Shown piece by piece: positions 1 to 11,181 of a DNA stretch of 64,000 bases (positions are counted from its first letter, which is position 1; each line of letters opens with the position of its first letter). Made by a program: the position numbers and the translations under genes. Origin of the DNA: Posidonia oceanica (taxonomy: Eukaryota; Streptophyta; Magnoliopsida; Alismatales; Posidoniaceae); assembly GCA_037176725.1 (NCBI GenBank), contig JAZBRS010000035.1:48556001-48620000 (forward strand), written 5' to 3'. The notes beneath the pieces were generated by a model that was not told where the DNA came from, searched no databases, and saw nothing but the letters and a program-made list of their open reading frames with translations.

Positions 1-462
1 ATCCTTAGGCTCTCTAGACTTGGCAATTATGTCATCCAGGTAGACCTCGACTTCTTGGTGCATGAGGTCGTGGAATAGTGCTGTCATTGCCCTATGATAA
101 GTTGCTCTGACATTCTTAAGCCCAAATGGCATAACTTGATAGCAGAAGACTCCCTAGGGGGTGGTAAATGAAGTCTTTTCCATGTCTTCTTCTGCCATCA
201 TGATTTGGTTATAGCTAGAGAAACCGTCCATAAAGGAGAGCATTTTGTGCCCTATAGTGTTGTCCACCAGGACGTCGATGTGCGGTAGAGGGAAGTAGTC
301 CTTAGGACTAGCTTTGTTCAGATCCCTATAGTCAATGCACATGCGAACCCGGCTATCCTTCTTGGGCACTAGCACAACATTTGTGAGCCATTCCGGGTAG
401 AGGACGACCTTGAGAAAGCCGACGTTGTGCTGCTTCATGATCTCTTCTTTGATTTTGAGCAG
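1..462 (-). pseudogene. Reverse transcriptase domain, partial (element A)
   Basis: This is the N-terminal half of a Ty3/gypsy reverse transcriptase. It shows the motif for primer/template contact (CIDYRDLN), the PLPHID stretch, the motif A region (FMDGFSSYNQI, containing a catalytic Asp) and, at bases 31-42, the YLDD catalytic box. The reading frame continues past the left edge. A stop at 154-156 replaces the Trp of the usual TPWG motif, a TGG to TAG change. Another stop near 463 replaces a Gln. The enzyme copies element RNA to DNA in virus-like particles, but this copy cannot make a full protein. Confidence 0.85.
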
Positions 463-918
463 CTACTGTGATCGCCACTTCCGAAGTTTCTGCTTTACCG
501 GCTTAGCATCAGGCTTCAGTGGTAAAGTGTGTACCACTACTTCGATGTCGAGGCCGACCATGTCCACATAGCTCCAGGCAAAGACATCTGCATATTCCAT
601 AAGGAATGCAATGAATTCTGCTCTTGCCTGGGGTGTTAGTTTGGCACTGATGCGAACCTCTTTAACATCTGCGGCTGTGCCGATATTGACTGCCTCTGTC
701 TCTTCTTCGACGTGGAGGTTAGGTCCTACCGAGTCGTCATCGTAAGGCTGGAACTCAGGCAGTGGTTCATCATTCTCATCTATGCCTGTATCATCCTCCT
801 CCTCATATGCAATGAGTTTTGAGAGGATCTCCTTCTCGAAAGTTGGGTCTGTAATGTCGAAGGAGTGAATATGTCTCGCCTCTTGATCTTGATGACGCCT
901 CAGGATGGTCACACTCAC
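463..918 (-). pseudogene. Pol segment just upstream of RT (element A)
   Basis: This acidic stretch (EEEDDTGIDENDEPLPEF) is followed by the conserved pre-RT segment of plant gypsy Pol, with LTPQARAEFIAFLMEYADVF and a KPVKQKLRKW run leading into the polymerase fingers. It is in the same minus frame as the RT at 1-462 and the protease at 2392-3237. The matching segment of D is at 63780-64000. No catalytic residue lies here. It is identified by its position and by its likeness to D and to the E segment at 31530-31790. Confidence 0.75.
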
Positions 919-2391
919 CCGAGTATTTCTGTAGGCTCGGTGGGTGACCTCTGCTTGGGTGGCCTCTAGTCCTACTGACTGATCCGGCTACTCTACCTGC
1001 TCTGACACTGTTGTCACTGCTGGGGCTGCTTGGACTGCTGGGACTGCTGAGACTGCTACCCCTGTTGTTGTCTGTGCTGCGATTGCTACTGTCCCCTCCT
1101 CCGTGTTCTCAGATGTACTTGCGGGGAGTGTTGGGGACGGATGACTGTCCTCGAGGTGACTAATCCGTGTACTGTCGCCATATGCACTGCCTATGCGAGG
1201 CATGCACTGCTTGAACCATCTAGACCCGCCTCCTGGCTGCGGAGTGATCAACTCATCTGGTCTAGTGGGTGCTGCCTCTGCTTCTTCTTCCAAGATCATG
1301 ATTATGGGATGGTCTTGCAGCGAGGAGGGATCTGTGACCACGGCTTTCCCTTTCCTCAACGCCTGCTGCTTGGCAGCGTCTTCAGCCAACGCCGTGAGTT
1401 GTTCTTGGAAGAGGAGTTCCAAGTCTCCAAGCATGTCATCTACCAGGGCTTCTGTAGTCGCACCCTCCTCGTCATCTGAGGGTGTGTCCACATAGTAAGC
1501 ACAGACGGCCTCTTCAGATTCCTGCCCGGCCATTCCTTCGCCTGCGGGGTTGGCTCTGGCTGCTAGACATACCACTGCCTAGGGTATCTACTCTGCTACT
1601 GGCTGGCTGGCTGGCTGACCTCCCGACGCGGTCGATCGCGGTACTGTGGCGATCAAGGATGCAAATAGGTCAGCCAGTGATGCGACTGGCGGGTGCGCCG
1701 ACAGGGTCACCGCTGTGGCTGGATGGGAGGCAGAGGCGCTCTTCTAGAGGTCCGACAGTTGGATAGTTGTGCTGGGGGACAAAGCACCGGCATCCATGGG
1801 TGATGGTGGTTGTCTCCCTGGAGATGCTGTAGGGACCCTCCACAAAGCTGGATCTGCTGAAGTTGACAACTGTATGGCTGATGGAGCCACCTGCCTTGCT
1901 TGTGGTGCTGCTGATGAAGCAGGCTGAGTCCCGATGTCGCCTAATTCGATTGACTGCACCACCGAAAATGGTAACCTCTGTGCTGGTGCGGCTGCGGCCG
2001 CGGGTGGACTGGTGGATAGTGCCTGCAGGTGTGCTCCTGACTCTGGAGCTATCGATGTAGCTGTCGAAGGCACTGATGAAGTTGTAGAAGGGGGAGAAGT
2101 TGTCATCCCTGACACAGAGCTTGTTGAATCTGCCACTGTATCAGTAGAGGGAAGGGCCAGGCAAACTGATAGGGATGTTGCAGGGTTGGACTGGACCTCT
2201 CTGTTGGTCCTAGCTGCTTCCACTGTGCCAAACTGCTCCTCATCTGAGTAGTAGTCTTCTATGCAGACCCACTCCTCTGTCGGCAGTGGGGGGCTCTGGC
2301 ACAGTACTTGCTAGGCTGTGGCTTGGCTCGTGTTCAGGTCAAGAACACCTGCACTGACAAAGTTAGTGAGGTCCCGAGGGATCACGAGCTT
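919..2391 (-). pseudogene. Low-complexity linker between protease and RT (element A)
   Basis: In the same minus frame as its neighbours, this region encodes Ala/Thr/Ser/Pro-rich, partly acidic sequence with no fold I recognise. Two open stretches (988-1575 and 1744-2223) are separated by stops. The first has an acidic helix-like run (DDMLGDLELLFQEQL). The plus-strand open frames over this DNA are shadows. Ogre-like elements are known to have an intron between protease and RT. I could not identify a convincing splice pair here, so I leave it as a linker. Confidence 0.6.
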
Positions 2392-3237
2392 CTAGTTCCT
2401 CGAGTGCAGGTGCTCACCGTCACAGGGCTGCCATTCATATCTCAAACTTTCGAAGTCTCTTCTTTCCTCAGCTGCAATTGGCTCGGCGATCCCTTGGCTG
2501 TATCGCCCAAGTGGCATTCCCTTCGCATAGCCCCACCTACAGTAGATGTTTTCGACCATCCGGGAAGGGTTGTAATGAACAGCCAGAGAGCTGACACATT
2601 CAAGATCAGGGATATAATTAACCGGCTCAAACCGGTTAACACGGTACAAGGTATCAGACGGCTTGGGAGCAAATCGGACAGTCTGTTGGGAGACCGAAGA
2701 GACCGCATCGACCAACTCCTCATCAAAGTTTTCCGCCATGACATTGACAATGTCGTCACCCCAGCGGAACTTGATCATACGGTGGAGGGTCAAAGGGATC
2801 ACTTGATGCTTGTGCAGCCAAGGGCGCCCAAGTAAGAGATTAAAAGAGGGTTCCAGGTCGACGATGTAGAATTCTAAATTGAAAACGACTGGGCCAATGG
2901 AAAGGGGAATAACTAGGATCCCCAAAGAGTCATAATGCGTATTATCAAAAGATGTCATTCCCTTCACGGCTGGTGTGATGTCCTCGGCTTTGAATCCGAG
3001 CTTCAGTGCTGTACGCAGGGGACAGACGTTAAGGCCTGATCCATTGTCAACCAGCGAGAGGGGAATGCAAAAGCTTTTAAACTGCACCATAACAAATAAG
3101 GGTTGATTGTGGTTAGTCCCCACTGGAGGCAGCTCATCACTCAAAAAAGAGATGACCTGTGACTCCATGATCATTCCCACCATGTTCTCCAAGGTTGCAG
3201 GCTCGATGGTTTGGGACACGTGTGCGGCCTGGAACAC
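2392..3237 (-). pseudogene. Aspartic protease plus G-patch-like segment (element A)
   Basis: The retropepsin core is at about residues 50-150. The active-site loop is LVDNGSGLNV (DNG instead of DTG, as is usual for Tat-type elements) at residues 62-71, and the second hallmark is NLLLGRPWLH. The protease matures Gag-Pol. About 75 residues further on, RMVENIYCRWGYAKGMPLGR followed by QGI fits the glycine pattern of a G-patch, an RNA-associated motif. The open stretch starts at an internal Met. In the full polyprotein this follows gag directly. D has the same module at 61424-62423, with DNG mutated to DNR. Confidence 0.8.
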
Positions 3238-4871
3238 GCAGAGAAAAGCTTCACGGTGTTCGCAGGATGTATGAATAAGGTCCCAAATAGAGATGTCAGC
3301 CTTGACTTTTTTCAGCTAGGCCGTAATATCAGCTGAAGGCTGATATTTTTTGGAGGTGGAAGGAGTGGCTTTGGCAGGGGTTTCTGCAGTGGTGGGACCA
3401 GAGGGTTGACCTACTGTTGGGGGTTGGCTTGCTGGTGGAAGTTGGCCCGCTAGTGGAGTAGGTTCTGGGTGGCTGGGCCTGGCTGCTGGGGCTACAGATC
3501 TGTAGACCCTCCCCGACCGCGTGACCTCCGCGCACATCTCTATGGCGTAGTCGTAGGGGACGCGATGGGTATCCCTGGTCAGGTTGACTACCAGGGGAGC
3601 ACGAGCTACGAGCTCGAGAGGGGCTGCCGGGGTGTTTACTGGATGGTGGAAGGATAAGGGATGCTGCTAGGGAGGCTGTGATGGCTTTGGTTGGGGCTTG
3701 GCTTGTAGGCAAATTGGGGGTTGAGCCTCGGGTTGCATGGTGGGCGTCACGGCAACGTGCTCCGACTTGGCATCTAGTTGGATCATGTGAATCCTCGACT
3801 CGGAATCGGCAAGTGCCGCGCGATAAAGGGAAGAGAGAAAAGGTTTAGAAATGTGCTGGATGAGATCAGAGGGGTCCACTACGGGGGTAGTGGACCCAAA
3901 GGGGAAAAGAGAATGTACACCTGAGGTCCCCGCGCCTCCCAGGCCAGAATACTCCGGCAAAGGCTGGTGGACAATGCTAGGATTGGGGGGGTGCTGACCC
4001 TAATGCAGAGGTGGATGTTGATGGAGGTGTGGATGTAGATGCTGCCTCCAGTGTGTTGATGACGATGACCTTTCGGTCAATCAGGTCCTGCACAGTGCCC
4101 TACAGTGTAAAGCAATTATCCGTCGAGTGCCCCGCAGCTCGATGGAAATTGCAGAAAAGATTCACGCGGTACCACCCCGGGAGTGGGTCCGACAATGGGC
4201 AAATCTTGGGGAGCCTGAGGAGCGACGCAACCTTAGGGAAGATGACACTTAGTGGCTCCACTAGTGGGGTGAAGCGACACTGAGGCTGGTGAGGCCATCT
4301 CTGCCCTTGGTGCTATTCTTGCCAAATCGGTGCGGTAAGGTAGATCGATCGAGCGGTGGTGGTGATCTGTGGAGTGTGTGGTGCACTAGGTGCAGGTGTA
4401 TATACTACCTGATTCAGGCCAGGCTGAGCCACCATGTGAACGGGAGCGGTAGGGGAGTCGACGTACATGATGGCAGTCCATGGAGGATCCCTTCTCCTGG
4501 GGTTGTTGTTGTTGCTACCGCTGTTGTTGTTGGTGTTGCTGCTGCTGCCGCTGTTGTTGGAGGTGGTGGCCTGCTTGGCGAAGGCGGAGAGTGCTGGAAA
4601 GTTGCCACTCCGCAGGAAGCTCTCCACACGAGTGCCAGCCCGAATCAAGGATGCAAATGTGGTGATTGGCTGAATGGCAAGCAGAGCCCCAGTGGACGGC
4701 TGCACGCCTCGGATCACAATCTCGATAGACTCCTCGTCAGAGGGTCTATCGCGAACTTGCGAGGCAAGGACGTGCCAACAGCCGACATACTCCCCGAACG
4801 GCTTGTTGGTTCTCTGTTTGATGGCGACATGGTCCTCGCGCTTAGGGACCAAGTCGAGATTGAAGGAGTAT
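3238..4871 (-). pseudogene. Gag, C-terminal two thirds (element A)
   Basis: This is the continuation of gag after insertion J. In minus order it holds the end of the retrotransposon gag domain (KPFGEYVGCWHVLASQ), an Asn/Gly/Ser-rich linker (about 4470-4570), a C-X2-H-X4-H-X4-C cluster (CNFHRAAGHSTDNC, near 4120-4170) that resembles a zinc knuckle, and Pro-rich sequence up to the pre-protease segment (ADISIWDLIH). The frame changes once between about 4310 and 3960. Gag forms the particle and packages element RNA. Plus-strand open frames here are shadows. Confidence 0.78.
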
Positions 4872-6167
4872 TGATGTGAATTTTAATTAACCGCAAGTGC
4901 ATGGTGTACTATGTAGTACGTATGCAAATACAGGTCAATCCCACAGAGAATAGAGTTTTAAAACAAAGAAATTAATTATCAGTTATTGAAAGGATGGTTG
5001 AGAGAGATGATGATTAAGAACTACAAATAGAAAATGTAATCAAATTAATTAAAACAAACCTAGGGCTTTGAATCCATTTATGTAAAATCCAATATGCATG
5101 ATTAAATCCACTCTTGTCTCTCTTCATGATCTAAATAGTTTACTCAATGGTTCTTATCCTAACAAGCATAACCTATATGCAAAGCATCATAGATTATCAA
5201 ATTCTAAGATAAAATCACACAAAATAAACTAAATCAAATGATATATGATAGATCTGAGATTATATACACAACCCCCAAGTTATTCTTCCCTAAGCATAGA
5301 CTAGAAAGATATTATCAATATCAATCTATCAAAGTTTATCGAATAATGAATGATCCATGTAATATACATCCAGTCTACGTAATCATATTATTTAAGCATG
5401 AGAAGACAAAGAGAAACTTAATCACAACATATGAACATACATAAACTTCATCTAAACCCTAGATCTAAAAACTTAGCTACACATGATATTGGAAAACATC
5501 AAAATAAAAGAAAGAGAAGGAGAAGAGCAAGACATAATTAATATAAAGAAATGAAATTGCATTAATAAAATACCTTGATTACAGAAACTAAGCTTGAAGA
5601 ACTCTAAACAATGAAAGAAGAAAACCTAAGCCTAATGTGGAAGATGATAGCCCCCTTATGTACAAGATCCACCCTCCTTAGGATTTACACAAGGGTTCCT
5701 TTTATAGGCTTACAAGGGCTTAGTAATCACGGAGACAAATCCAGATACAACTTAGGAAACTGAATTTCAATTACAAGATATTTCCAAGATATGTATGTGA
5801 CAGCCAAAGACTGAGTCAACATAGTCTTCCTTGGGTGCCTGGGAGGCGCTAGTTGTGCTCTTGGGCGCCTCCAAGGCGCCAACTGGCCCTAGATTTGCTC
5901 CAATTTTGTTGATTCCGTTATCTTATCTTCCTCCTCGTGTTCACACACGTGGAAAAAGTGTATTTGATATCTTGCACGGATTTGCATTTCTTGTATCCTT
6001 GGATTTGTATTTCTTTTTGTCTTTTATCATTTTTCTTCCTTCTTTTTCTCTTTTCTCTTCAGGTCCAAAGTTCCTGCACAAATTGCACAAAATACCTCAA
6101 GTAATATTATTTATGAACACAAGAGATAAATATGGGCATAAAACATGTAAGAATAATGTGCTAATCA
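4872..6167. mobile_element. Element J: probable solo LTR, about 1.3 kb
   Basis: This AT-rich block splits gag of element A. It begins TGATGTGAA and ends GTGCTAATCA (TG...CA). It is flanked by agtat (4867-4871) and agtac (6168-6172), which I read as a 5-bp target duplication with one transition. D has uninterrupted gag at the same point. There is no coding capacity. A TATA-like ccttttatagg lies near 5697, and GGCGCC-rich short palindromic words lie at 5830-5880. Its sequence is unlike the Tat LTRs here, so it is another family. A small non-autonomous LTR element is the alternative. Confidence 0.7.
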
Positions 6168-7479
6168 AGTACTGCTCCAGGACCACCCTGCTAAGGTCGT
6201 CCCAAGTCTTAATGGTGACCATGTCAAGTGATGTGAACCACTTGAGGGCTGGGCCAGTGAGACTCTTCTAGAACAGGCGGATCAACAGCCTGTCGTTAGC
6301 CTGAAGCTGAGCAAGGTCTCCACAATACGCCTTTAGGTGTGCAATGGGGCAACCCCTACCATTATACTTTTCAAAATCCGGGATACTGAATTTCGGTGGG
6401 AGCACCGCCTCTAGAAAGTAGCAGTGGTCCCGGAATTGGTAGGAGTGGTGGTCTGTGCTTTGCACTTGACGAAGTGCCTTCTCCAGAATGGCAAACCTGT
6501 TGTCGTAGGGATCTGGATTTGCTGCCAAAGGTGATGGGGCAGCGAGGGCAGAGACCACAAACGTCGACTGGGTCGCACCGAGGTGCTTCTCCGGATCCAC
6601 CATCGTGTCGCCTGGTGGCACGTCGTGATGGCCGACGTATCCATGCGTGGGTGCATTGTGTGCAGTGAGTGGTGCTATGTATGCTGGGGAAGGAACAAGC
6701 TAATGCACAGGGTAGGGGTAGGCATGATGCTGTGCAGTGAGTGGTGAAGAGTGTGGGAGCAACAGCTGCTAGAATGGCACGGTGCCAGGCAGTGGGCTAG
6801 AAGGGTGCTGCGCTCCAACCAGCCCAGGGGGCTGGCCACCAGGTGGCGGAGTGATATGTTGTGTAGTGAGTGATGTGAATGCAAAGGGCAAAGGCTACGC
6901 CCCCATCACCGGAGCAGAGAGTAGCTGAGGCGATGGCTGGGGCGGCAGTGTAGTGGGGAAAGACTGAAATGCAGGAGCAGGGTGCAAAGGAACCTCAAGA
7001 GTAGAGGGAGCCAAAGAGGGGCGAGCAGATAGAGCCATGCCCTGGAATACCTGGGCAAGCTCAATCAGACATTGGTACTGCACTTCAGGAGGCCCGTCAG
7101 TGGGGATGCTGAAGTGCAATGCCGGCAGGGGACCAGAACCAAGAGGTGAGGACATAGACTGTCCAAGAGGCAGGGATCCTATAGAAGAGGTCGCTGCAGC
7201 GGGGCCAGTGCCATAGATGATATAGCCTTGGGGGTCGATGGCAGTCGGCACAGTCTCTAGAATGCGAGTAGTAGTCGCCAAGGTGGCCTCGGTGACAGGA
7301 TCCAGAGGGGCATAGGCCAGCCTAGGCCTTGTGAGATGCAGGGGTGTCCCAAACACCAAGGGGTGGAACCCCGATGTCACAAGAGACACAGAAGGGGTCA
7401 AGATGAGAGTCGGAGGGACCGAAGTGGAAATCCCCTCCAAGGTAGCAGAAAGCTGAGACTCACTGGCGAACTGGGCCAT
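6168..7479 (-). pseudogene. Gag, N-terminal part (element A)
   Basis: The start codon at 7479 opens with MAQ, as in D at 54221. The first 200 residues are Pro/Ser/Thr-rich and probably disordered. The folded gag domain follows, with the conserved VLPPKFSIPDFEKYNGRG, then AHLKAYCGDLAQLQANDRLL and LTGPALKWF. Stops interrupt near 6893, 6770, 6702 and 6270. The frame agrees with the downstream protease, and insertion J breaks it at 6168. Confidence 0.82.
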
Positions 7480-8680
7480 AGCTGACCGAGAGTGAGTGAG
7501 AACGGGGCTGTGATGAAAAAGTGGAGGACAACACCTACGGGGAGCTATCGTCGCAAAGGCGAGTAGCTTGGAAGAGGAGGGTCGAGAACAGACATCACAA
7601 CAGGGGCATCAGTGAAAGGAAGTGCTCAAGCTCCGGCTAGAGAACTCGCTCACTGACCTACGTGACAAACAAGGCAAACAGGCGTTAAAACCTGAAGGAA
7701 AATGCAAATGTTTAATTGTGGTATGAATGTCAATCATGCAAATGTATGCTCTCTAGCATGCTCTCTCTCACTAATCTAGTGTGTCCTAGTAGGTTGTCTA
7801 CTTCGGACTCCCACAAGTGTACGGGTCACCGACTCGGTTAGAAAGTAAGGTCCCCGTTCTAAATCCTGACCAAAGCTCAAGCGGTGAACGGGAGGTGTGT
7901 TTGGAGCCTCGACCCTGCCAAAGCATGGGTTGTACCCTCAACTAACACCGACACGACCCCTGACAAAGGGGGACAGAACGACCAACTCGCCCCGCACCAA
8001 AGTGATGGAACAAGAAACCAAAACTGTCCTTCTCGAACTGATAGGTGGACTCAGAGATGAGAAGATGCATGCCCTATATGATGATTCATGCAAATATGAT
8101 TAAAGTTTTTTATCTTGCATGTTTTATTAACTCAAATGGGGTGAATGTGTGTTGGTGTCTCTAGTTGCTCCTAGATTCGATTTTTACTTGCTGTTTTTTA
8201 ATTTGCCGTGGGGAAAGCAACCAGTCTCTAGTTGTCCTTAGGCCTAATGTGAAAGGAGAAAAAAATCACCCAATCATGGCAAGCAAGCAACACACATCAT
8301 TTCAAAAGACATGCTCATGGTATGTGCTTGTGTTGTGTCACATGGTTAGTGAAAACAAAGACAATCAACACATCAAAAGGCATATATAAGCATGGCATGT
8401 GCATAAGTGGTGGCATAGCATGCTTGTGTAAAATGAAAGCAATCACAAGCAAAAGGCATGGATTAACGCGATAAATCAAGCAATCATGGCAATTGAATGC
8501 TAAGATGAGCAAAAGCAAGAATTAACGCGATAATGAAGCAGTTATGGCAGATAAAATGCTAAACCAAGCAAGAGAAGCAAATTAAATGCAATAAATAAAC
8601 AAGCAAGACAGTTAAATGCTAAGCAGAAAGATAAGCCACACAAAAAGCAGAAAGGCGAAAACGAAAGCCGGAGTCAAGAA
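7480..8680 (-). other. Leader of element A between PBS and gag
   Basis: This untranslated region is on the minus strand. It aligns by eye with D 53023-54220 (shared Cys/Leu-neutral noncoding sequence, no long frame). It should hold packaging signals. The splice acceptor seen in D at 54040 is altered here. No gene is seen. Confidence 0.65.
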
Positions 8681-8698
8681 TCCCCAGCGGAGTCGCCA
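8681..8698 (-). promoter_or_regulatory. Primer-binding site of element A
   Basis: On the minus strand this reads TGGCGACTCCGCTGGGGA, six bases after the LTR end at 8705. It is complementary to a tRNA 3' end finishing in GTCGCCA. This is the cleanest PBS of the four in the window. From memory, Ogre-like elements use tRNA-Arg; the tRNA identity is not verified here. Confidence 0.85.
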
Positions 8699-8704
8699 CT
8701 TTCC

Positions 8705-11181
8705 TGTGACCATCCATGCTCAGTCACGACAGGTCTCGCGCGCTGCCATAGCTCACATGCAATCGGGCCGTGAGAGAGGGGGAAGCCGTGGTCAATAGTG
8801 AATCCGGGGAGAAAACTCGACTCAAAAACACTAGGAAAACGAGCGAATAACGCAAAGGAAAATAAATCAAAGACATGGAGTCACCACCTAATCTATTAAA
8901 ACGGGAAGACTAGGAAAACCGTATGAAAACATGTGAGAAAACTCAAGCAATAAGAAAACATGCCAATCCAGTCCAAATGAATGTGACACAAGGTCAATGC
9001 GGTCCAGAGAGAGGGTAAAGACTCCTATTACATGCAGGGAAGGTGTTAGGCACCCCCGACACGCCCGAGGAATCGATCTTTCTTGGCTTTTCTGCTCTTG
9101 TGTGGCAAATGTTGGCAAATGAATGCCGGTTTATGTTCGCCTTAAGGCGGTATGCAAGATGCAATTATAAACCATGTAAAGCTTAGCTAAATGAAACCAA
9201 CTTGCTTCATTAAAGCCAAATCGACATAAGACAACAACAGGCAAATCAGAGAAACATGCTTGAGACAAAACAAACTAAGTAGATGAATGGCAACGCGACA
9301 GGCCATGGGTTCAGGCCACTGCCTGGGCTCTAAACTGAGTCACCGGTCACCTGGGCGACCATGCTAGTCGCCTGCATCGGCGATGTCTACACAGTCGCTC
9401 TACAGAACGGCGACAGCTTTGGTCGACACTCCTACAGGTGGCCAAGGCTCCTGTAGGCAGGCCGGACAGTGACCTTCGCCGGCCAAATAAGCAATGCAAA
9501 CATCCATGAAATCAACAAGTAAGCATGCAAATCGACAGAGGATACGTCAAGGATCATAAACAAACTATCATTGCACAAAATGGACGCTTGGACCACAAGA
9601 AGTGGCGGTCCAAAGTCGGCCGGAGGACTGCCAAAAGCAATCCAACAGTCCCAGATGGCGACCTTTGGCACCCATTTTGGCCATGCAAACGATATTGAAA
9701 AATCAAAGTAAACATCCACAAAGCAACATGGCATATCAGAGAACACATTCATGTAGACAAGAAGTAATATGGGTGCCCAGGTGAAGAGATACATCGGAGC
9801 AAAGTCCAGCTTGATGGCAGCCTGATTTGCAGTCCAGTCGCCACATGTAGTGGCGCCTGACCTGGTAAACCAACTGCCGGACTTTGCGGCCAAATCCCAT
9901 GCCGTCGGTGAGGCTAAAAGCACAAGTAAACATCTAGGAAGCATGACAGCGTTCCCAGGATCACACACATGCATTCAAAAGCGAAAATGGCCTTCTGGAA
10001 CCCTCTCCCCACCTCATGAGTTTCATCACCGGTGGTCAAGCTTTCCAACGTCCGTGGAGACGAACGGGGAAGTCTCGGGCCTACACATAGCACACCGAAG
10101 GCTTGGGGGAGTTTAGATGAAGGCATGGAAACAAACAGAAGTAAAAATGATCGACCGGAGGCCTCCAACCGCTACGCTCGCCAGCGTTGACCATCCCCAA
10201 CAGCGTCCGGCCACGAGGGAGGTGGGGAGCACGAGTGGAGGCACCTGGAACACCGCTGAATAGCTGAGAACGTTGGTGGCAATCCGGCGGAGCTAAAGAA
10301 CGAGCCACATTGGGGCGACCGAGCCTCCCCGATGCTTCCACGACCCACCGGAGTCGAGGAAGACGACTCCAAGACGTGGGAATTAGATACCCAAAAGCAT
10401 GGGAAAACGTGCAAAAACGGTTCCCCTCCAACAAGGAACAAGAAGTAAGCAAGGAGGAAGGAGTTACTTGCGTGTGGGTGGTTGTCTCCTTCGACGCCAG
10501 CGAGTCCAAGCGGCGGCGAGCTCGGAAGTCGGCGAACAGGGGGAGTAGAATGGGGCACTGAATGCTCGAAGGAGTTCTCTCTCACACAAGGATCGCTCTG
10601 GGATGCTCTGGAGTCAGTGGAAGCTCTAGCAAATGCGTCTGGTGAAGTGAGAAGGTTGGTTTTCCGTCGATTTTGTTCGGCGAGGACACTAGCAAGGAGG
10701 ACGGTGGCAGAGGCATGCTCCGGAGTTGGTGGCCAGAGGTGGCATGCATGGGAGCGAGCGTAGAGAGACTGGTGTGGTAGGTGAGGAGGTGGCATGCGTG
10801 TCATGGAGCAGGTCAGCAAGGGGTGGCCGGAAAAGTCCAAACGAGCGTGCGGTGGGAGAGTTCAAAGCTCTGTATCTCACAATTAGTCGCCCCTCAAGAT
10901 GGCGACTAAACCAGTCGCCCGTAAGATTGGCGACAGCATAGTCGCCACAGTGAACGGCGACTGTGCATGAGATTCAGTGAGCTAGGCCGGCTAGGCTTGT
11001 GTGTTAGGTTTAAAGGTGAGTTGTAAAGTGATAGGGTTTTGGAGTTTTAAAAGGGGTTATGGGTTTGTGAAAAAAGGGTTTGTGGGCTTTGGTTTTTGAA
11101 ATGGGCTTGGGCATAGTGTTTTGGTTTTGGGATTAGGTTTAAATGGAGTGAAGGATTTGGTTAAAGTTTTGGTTGAGGTTT
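8705..11181 (-). repeat. 5' LTR of element A, main part
   Basis: On the minus strand this is all but the first ~90 bases of the LTR. It ends ...GGTCACA at 8705 next to the PBS. Element B interrupts it at 11181/11182; the missing LTR start is at 24026-24118. The total length is about 2.56 kb, against 2.53 kb for the D LTR. It carries the conserved GGTGCCTAACACCTTCC block (minus strand, near 9045) and several GGCGAC/GTCGCC words. Open frames on both strands here are not genes. Confidence 0.85.

Noticed and set aside
1141..2835. Plus-strand open frames over element A
   Set aside because: They are shadows of the minus-strand polyprotein, which has recognisable protease and RT motifs.
8681..8698. 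A tRNA fragment
   Set aside because: It lies beside an LTR end and recurs in four elements, so it is a primer-binding site. No cloverleaf surrounds it.
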